Assembly: GCA_002724245.1 (NCBI GenBank)
Contig: PBOG01000195.1
Coordinates: 1 to 64,000, forward strand
Source of the DNA: Planctomycetaceae bacterium
GTDB lineage: Bacteria > Planctomycetota > Planctomycetia > Pirellulales > Pirellulaceae
Direction of reading: 5' to 3'
Length of the DNA stretch: 64,000 bases
Shown: positions 59,965-64,000 of the stretch, piece by piece
How the letters are laid out: the number at the start of each line of letters is the position of its first letter
Position numbering within the stretch: position 1 is the first letter of the stretch
The notes under the pieces: model-generated
The model's database searches: none
Seen by the model: only the letters and a program-made list of their open reading frames with translations
Told to the model about the DNA's origin: nothing
Made by a program: the position numbers and the translations under genes

Positions 59965-60969
59965 TCAGGGAGCCGTATTGACGTTTCGTGGACGAATCCA
60001 GGCACCATTTCGAAACTGGGATTTGCGTGGATCGAATTCGGTAAGCGACTCCAGACGCAATGGCAGCGTGGGACTCGGAGACGTACGTTTAAACAGGTTT
60101 GACCAGGAGTTGCCAGCACTTTTCACTTTGAAGGTAGCTGGGCCGGGAGAGACTGGAAAGAGGATCGCGAGTTCGAGTTTGATCACTTTTTGGAGTGTCA
60201 ATGGAGTCAGTTTGCGTCGATTGGTCCCCGGCGTACAGGCGGTAACCAATTCGTGATGCTCGAGTATGTCGGTGTAACGTTGCAGATGCTGCTTGACCTC
60301 CGGACGTTGGGCGATTCGCAAGGCTTCGGACTTGCTACCGCGCCGCAAGGCACGTAAGGCAGCCAGCAGCCGGTTTTGGATGTCGATTTGCTCTCGGTCA
60401 GATGGACGAAAGCGGTCAGGTTCTTTGAGAATTGCCCGGTCTGCATCGGGGTCAAGCAGAAACAGCATTGCTCGAAAACGACGTTCTTCAGCTGGGTTCC
60501 GGGCGAGGCTGACCATGCCTAACAGGGAGCTGCGGCCCAGAGTTTCTGGTTCCAGAAAAGCGGCGATCAAATAGAGCCGCAGCGCAGCGTGGTGGGCATC
60601 CGGGTCCTTGCGTTTGACGGCCAGTTCTTCCGCCAGATCCCGGTAGCTGGCTGGCTCGTCGTGTTGCAGTGTGGCGAAATCGGCTGCCGAGACGGTGACC
60701 ACGATGAGGGCAATTTCGCTCCGTTCAAGCCGGCGGCGGGCTTTGGTTCCATCAGACCGAACTTCATCGAGGATGACCTGATTGTCATCCTGGCGAATCA
60801 AGAATCCACGTATCTCTTCTCCGCTCTTGGTGGAAATTAGCACACCCTGCGCGGCGTGTGTAACGCACAGGCATAAGGCAATAGTCAACAACAACCGCAG
60901 CCAGCAGGTTGACAAGAGCCTGACGCCCGCGGTGGTGCGGGCGGTGTTGTCAAGGACGAGGTGTTTCAT
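59965..60969 (-). CDS. Exported protein of unknown function (334 aa)
   Basis: The N-terminus has a signal peptide (LLLTIALCLCVTHAAQG), then a small beta-strand domain (LISTKSGEEIRGFLIRQDDN, VILDEVRSDGTKARRRLE, RSEIALIVVTVSAADFATLQ) reminiscent of an Sm-like or SH3-like barrel found in planctomycete exported proteins. A helical region with Arg-rich stretches follows (NRLLAALRALRRGSKSEALR). I do not recognise the family. The ATG overlaps the TGA of the upstream large gene (ATGA), so the two are co-translated, and the kinase-WD40 gene follows on the same strand after about 180 bases. The role is likely structural or adaptor-like, by context only. Confidence 0.8.
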   Translation of the reverse strand: MKHLVLDNTARTTAGVRLLSTCWLRLLLTIALCLCVTHAAQGVLISTKSGEEIRGFLIRQDDNQVILDEVRSDGTKARRRLERSEIALIVVTVSAADFATLQHDEPASYRDLAEELAVKRKDPDAHHAALRLYLIAAFLEPETLGRSSLLGMVSLARNPAEERRFRAMLFLLDPDADRAILKEPDRFRPSDREQIDIQNRLLAALRALRRGSKSEALRIAQRPEVKQHLQRYTDILEHHELVTACTPGTNRRKLTPLTLQKVIKLELAILFPVSPGPATFKVKSAGNSWSNLFKRTSPSPTLPLRLESLTEFDPRKSQFRNGAWIRPRNVNTAP

Positions 60970-63900
60970 TCGGTGTTCTCTGCCAGCAAGAGCCAGGTGC
61001 GCAACAAGGCCGTTTCCCCGCTGCGAAGTTGGGCGACAAGTTCCGTTGTTTTTTCGTCTTCCTGGTGGAGTTGCTCGATGATCGCATCTGCTTGCGACTG
61101 AAGTTTAGCGTGCCTGCGGACGACATCGATGCATAACAGTCGTAACCACAGGCGTTGTAATCGTACCGTCAGGGCAAAGTCATTCGGCGAGAGATATTCT
61201 GCCGCGTCGATCTGTTTGTTGATTTGCATTGCGAAGTGGCGATTCGCACCGGTTACGGCAGGTTCCAGGATTCCAGCGGCATGCCTTGCCAAGGCGGCGA
61301 GTACTTCCGATGGGGATGTCGCGCCCACGTACTGGGCCTCTGCAAGACCTCGCAAACGGGCCTGTGTCGCGTACGATTCGGTAAGCGATTCCTGCACACT
61401 GTCATGAATCCCAGTCCCCGAATCGCGTGTTTCAGTATCGTCTCCAGAGAGCGCGTGGCGTAGTAATTGTTGTTGCAAATCGCGTTTCCAGGTTTCCAAG
61501 GACCCGCCGCTTTGCTCCTCCAGGTCAAGCAGTTTTGCGACCACTTGGGACAATTTTGGGAGGACTTCCTGTTGGGCTGCGATGTGGTCCGCCAAAGCTA
61601 GTTTCAGGTAGGGTAGGTGTCGAAAAGAAGGCAGCGCGGCCAGCATGTAGTCAAATTCGACCTGCCCTTTGTTTTTTCCTGTGAGGTACCGTACCAGCCT
61701 GGTCGCTTGTCCGCCGGTCAGATCGGCATTCCGGGTCAAGTCGACCAGTTGTGACAAGGCGCTCTGGCGTTGTGCGAGCCGTGGCGCGGAGAGCACCTCC
61801 AACGCACGTGCAATGTAGCGGTCCTGCCGGGTAATTTCGATGGCGCTGCGTGTTGTCCCCGACAATCCCACGTAGGGAGATCTGCCGCGGGGACTGGGAT
61901 TGTCCAGGTTGCGTGTTGCTGGTGGAGCACCTGCCCGATGGAGTTGATCGAAGGTGGCGGTTCCCCTTTCTTTCTGGTCCAACGCACATGCCATCGTGTT
62001 GAGATGGGCCAGTTGCAGAACATCATCGAGCAGCGCCCAGTCCGCATCCCGTGAGGATGGAGAGAGCCGATCAACAGCACTTGCAGCAGCTGACCAGAGG
62101 ACTCGCCAGCGACCTTCCGGAGTGGCCGCTGCATCCGTTCCCAAGCTCACACGGACACGTTCTGACACATCCGCGGGTGTCAGTCTGGTACCGGCGGCCG
62201 GCTTTCCAGCACGCGCCAGCAGGAGGTCGGTGAGGTAGGAAACCAGTGAACGATTAGGAATTTCCTGGTACATCTCAAGCAACTTGAGCACTACTGCAGG
62301 ATCGGGAGAACGGACACAACGCTCGACTGCGCTGCGGTAGACGTCCCATTCATCACCCACACGACGCAAAGCTTCGACCAGGAAGGCGACGTCCAGCCGG
62401 TCGATTTCTGCTGCGTCCAGCCAGTTGCGTGCGTCCTGATAGGCGTATTCGCGCAGCTCGTGGATTTTCACCGGATGAAACGCGGCCGCCGCCGTCAGAA
62501 CATGAAAGAAATGTCGCGAAACGGCGGCCCGACATTGGCGGTGCAGTTCCTGTGGCGAAAGGCTGGCGTCGATTAACCAGCCAATTCGTTCGCCGGTCGC
62601 TTCGGCCAATGCTGTCGACCGCTGGTCAGAGAGACTGGGACGTGAAAGTGCTGTGGCCACGGTCTCGATCGTCCAAATGGTGAGATCGAAGGGTGCCTGG
62701 TCTTCCGGGTCGAGCGGCGTTTCGGGATCGAGAATTGTGTCCAGCAATGTATCGCGCAGTTGCTGGGCACTGGTGTCGGAGGGATCTCCTGCATAGCACC
62801 CGGCGAGCACATTTCCCAGCAGCTGGGTTCGGGTTGGAGCGTCGACATTTTCGATGGCCAGGCTGACGAGTCGCTGGTAGGCTGCGGAACGCGTCGTTTC
62901 GCTTCCGGCGCTCAGTTGCTCGAGTGGCTCGCGCCAGGCACTGTCGACTCCACGGGCCTGGGAAATTGCGGCATTCAGGGGTCCGTCGCGCCAGTCGTCT
63001 CCGGCGGTCGTGCGGTCCGTTGTCGCCGCAGCAGCGACCGGTGCTTCCGAGGTGTCTGCGGAGTCGGTGGCTTCCGTGTCACTAGCGGGGCGAGTCGCGC
63101 GAGGTTCAAGCTGCAGGATCTGATAAAGGAGCGCACTACAGATCCCCAGTAGCAGCACGAAGGTAAAACCGAAGAAGGTCATGGTTCGTCGGGCACTGCG
63201 CAGGCGGGTGACCTGGTTTGCCGCCAGACGCTCACTGATGACGGCATTGATCTGGTCACCGGACAAACCCCATTGTTGTCCTTCCTGGTGGAGTTGCTGC
63301 CGCATGGTTCCATTGATGCGGGACCGATGTTCCAGAAGATCATCGAGCAGCCGGTCAATGAATTCGACCGCTCGTTCCTGTGTGATTGTGCGCACACCGG
63401 TATCTTGGGCTACGGAGTGGATTGTTTTTTTGGCCAGGGCCATGGAGAGTCCCTCTCCTTGGACCCCAGCGTCCTGAAGTTTGCGGAGGATGCGGGGAGT
63501 AATAATGCCATGCGGCTGCTGTTGCAAAACTTCACGCAGATGTTTTTCAAACGACTCTACACGCTCCCGCATCTGGGATTCCGTGACGACATCGGCGCGC
63601 TCCTCGGGCTGGGACTGCAGGTGGCCGATTGCCAGTTCGACCTCATCTTCCTCCAGCTTGTGGTCATTCGCGACGGCCGACAGCAGCAGGCGGCTTTGGG
63701 TATTGATACCGCGATATTCCGCGAGAATGGGCGCTGCGGATGCCAGGAAAGCTCGTATTCTAGGATCGTCGGGCAAGTGGGGTGACGATTCCTGGTCGGA
63801 TTTCTGCAGCCCTTTTTCATTGATGACTTGTTGGAGCAGGTGATCAATGTACACCGAGGAGAGCCGGTACTCCTTGAGACCGAGACGAGAGAGCTTCCGC

Positions 63901-64000
63901 ACCACGGCACGTGACAACGTATCGGTGCCTTCACAGAATTCGCGTGCGCGGTCGAGAAATTGTTCAGCGGGAATCCCTGGCGGAGTACTTTCCAAAGACG
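60966..64000 (-). CDS. Large membrane protein of unknown function (5' end beyond window, about 1009 aa visible)
   Basis: The frame runs off the right edge; the first possible start codon inside is a TTG at 63995, so the true start is probably outside. Residues about 1-265 are helical and charged, cytoplasmic, with FLDRAREFCEGTDTLSRAVV and RITPRILRKLQDAG-like stretches. One transmembrane helix at about 272-293 (TFFGFTFVLLLGICSALLYQ) is followed by an Ala/Thr/Asp-rich linker and an extracytoplasmic helical part to the end (LRRVGDEWDVYRSAVERCVR, VRYLTGKNKGQVEFDYMLAA). No catalytic motif is recognised. Its stop overlaps the next gene by four bases. It may be a partner of the kinase in the same row. 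Confidence 0.8.
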   Translation of the reverse strand, partial: SLESTPPGIPAEQFLDRAREFCEGTDTLSRAVVRKLSRLGLKEYRLSSVYIDHLLQQVINEKGLQKSDQESSPHLPDDPRIRAFLASAAPILAEYRGINTQSRLLLSAVANDHKLEEDEVELAIGHLQSQPEERADVVTESQMRERVESFEKHLREVLQQQPHGIITPRILRKLQDAGVQGEGLSMALAKKTIHSVAQDTGVRTITQERAVEFIDRLLDDLLEHRSRINGTMRQQLHQEGQQWGLSGDQINAVISERLAANQVTRLRSARRTMTFFGFTFVLLLGICSALLYQILQLEPRATRPASDTEATDSADTSEAPVAAAATTDRTTAGDDWRDGPLNAAISQARGVDSAWREPLEQLSAGSETTRSAAYQRLVSLAIENVDAPTRTQLLGNVLAGCYAGDPSDTSAQQLRDTLLDTILDPETPLDPEDQAPFDLTIWTIETVATALSRPSLSDQRSTALAEATGERIGWLIDASLSPQELHRQCRAAVSRHFFHVLTAAAAFHPVKIHELREYAYQDARNWLDAAEIDRLDVAFLVEALRRVGDEWDVYRSAVERCVRSPDPAVVLKLLEMYQEIPNRSLVSYLTDLLLARAGKPAAGTRLTPADVSERVRVSLGTDAAATPEGRWRVLWSAAASAVDRLSPSSRDADWALLDDVLQLAHLNTMACALDQKERGTATFDQLHRAGAPPATRNLDNPSPRGRSPYVGLSGTTRSAIEITRQDRYIARALEVLSAPRLAQRQSALSQLVDLTRNADLTGGQATRLVRYLTGKNKGQVEFDYMLAALPSFRHLPYLKLALADHIAAQQEVLPKLSQVVAKLLDLEEQSGGSLETWKRDLQQQLLRHALSGDDTETRDSGTGIHDSVQESLTESYATQARLRGLAEAQYVGATSPSEVLAALARHAAGILEPAVTGANRHFAMQINKQIDAAEYLSPNDFALTVRLQRLWLRLLCIDVVRRHAKLQSQADAIIEQLHQEDEKTTELVAQLRSGETALLRTWLLLAENTE

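Overview
The window looks like chromosomal DNA of a Planctomycetota bacterium, probably Pirellulales- or Planctomycetales-like. This rests on gene content: at least six PQQ-like beta-propeller proteins, a DUF1501 protein with a twin-arginine signal, an M81 peptidase, a Ser/Thr kinase fused to WD40 repeats, a caspase-WD40 protein, and long exported proteins without informative homology. Many starts have poor Shine-Dalgarno sequences. I saw no rRNA, tRNA, phage, insertion sequence or CRISPR array.

Layout. (1) 1-5.5 kb, minus strand: a TonB-dependent receptor, two HemP-type small proteins (the second only 58 aa), a Fur-box-like site, and a tightly coupled TPR / small membrane protein / PQQ-propeller operon cut by the window edge. 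(2) 5.8-14.3 kb: exported metabolic and surface proteins (CAP domain, Tat-exported SIS-like protein, phytanoyl-CoA dioxygenase-like enzyme, lactonase, BNR/sialidase-like protein, PQQ propeller, C45 acyltransferase). (3) 14.5-19.4 kb, plus strand: ABC ATPase, an ABC-2 permease carrying a large propeller-like insert, and DUF1501, with two different short tandem repeats in the spacers. (4) 19.4-27.4 kb: two paralogous membrane-anchored PQQ proteins bracketing a polytopic protein and DUF1295, DUF1499 and DUF1475 proteins, then an exported helical-repeat protein. (5) 27.8-40.5 kb: FabZ-like protein, ferrochelatase, two CFA-family methyltransferases, DUF1365, FAD oxidoreductase, PP2C phosphatase, EF-hand protein, SRPBCC-TIGR01777 protein, a sigma-70 factor and a divergent MerR/B12-domain regulator. 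(6) 40.5-49 kb: two PQQ proteins (one an ankyrin lipoprotein), a paralogue of the phosphatase that has lost its metal ligands, M81 peptidase, a DDAH-like enzyme, and an EF-hand protein with an RGG-rich tail. (7) 49.7-64 kb: outer-membrane-like protein, exported caspase-WD40 protein, exported vWA protein, kinase-WD40, and two large uncharacterised proteins.

The most interesting region is 5. The FAD oxidoreductase / DUF1365 / CFA-like / SDR set is known from light- and singlet-oxygen-responsive regulons (LitR/CarH or RpoE-ChrR) of other bacteria. Here the regulator keeps the MerR plus cobalamin-domain layout but has Tyr where the cobalt-binding His should be, is divergent from a non-ECF sigma-70 gene, and the shared upstream region carries two near-identical 16-bp repeat elements. 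A phosphatase/EF-hand gene pair in this region has a diverged second copy about 10 kb away in which the phosphatase is predicted inactive and the EF-hand protein has gained an RGG tail beside a DDAH-like gene. Region 7 may be a cell-envelope signalling or cell-death cluster.

All family names are from motif recognition by eye; no database search was run.
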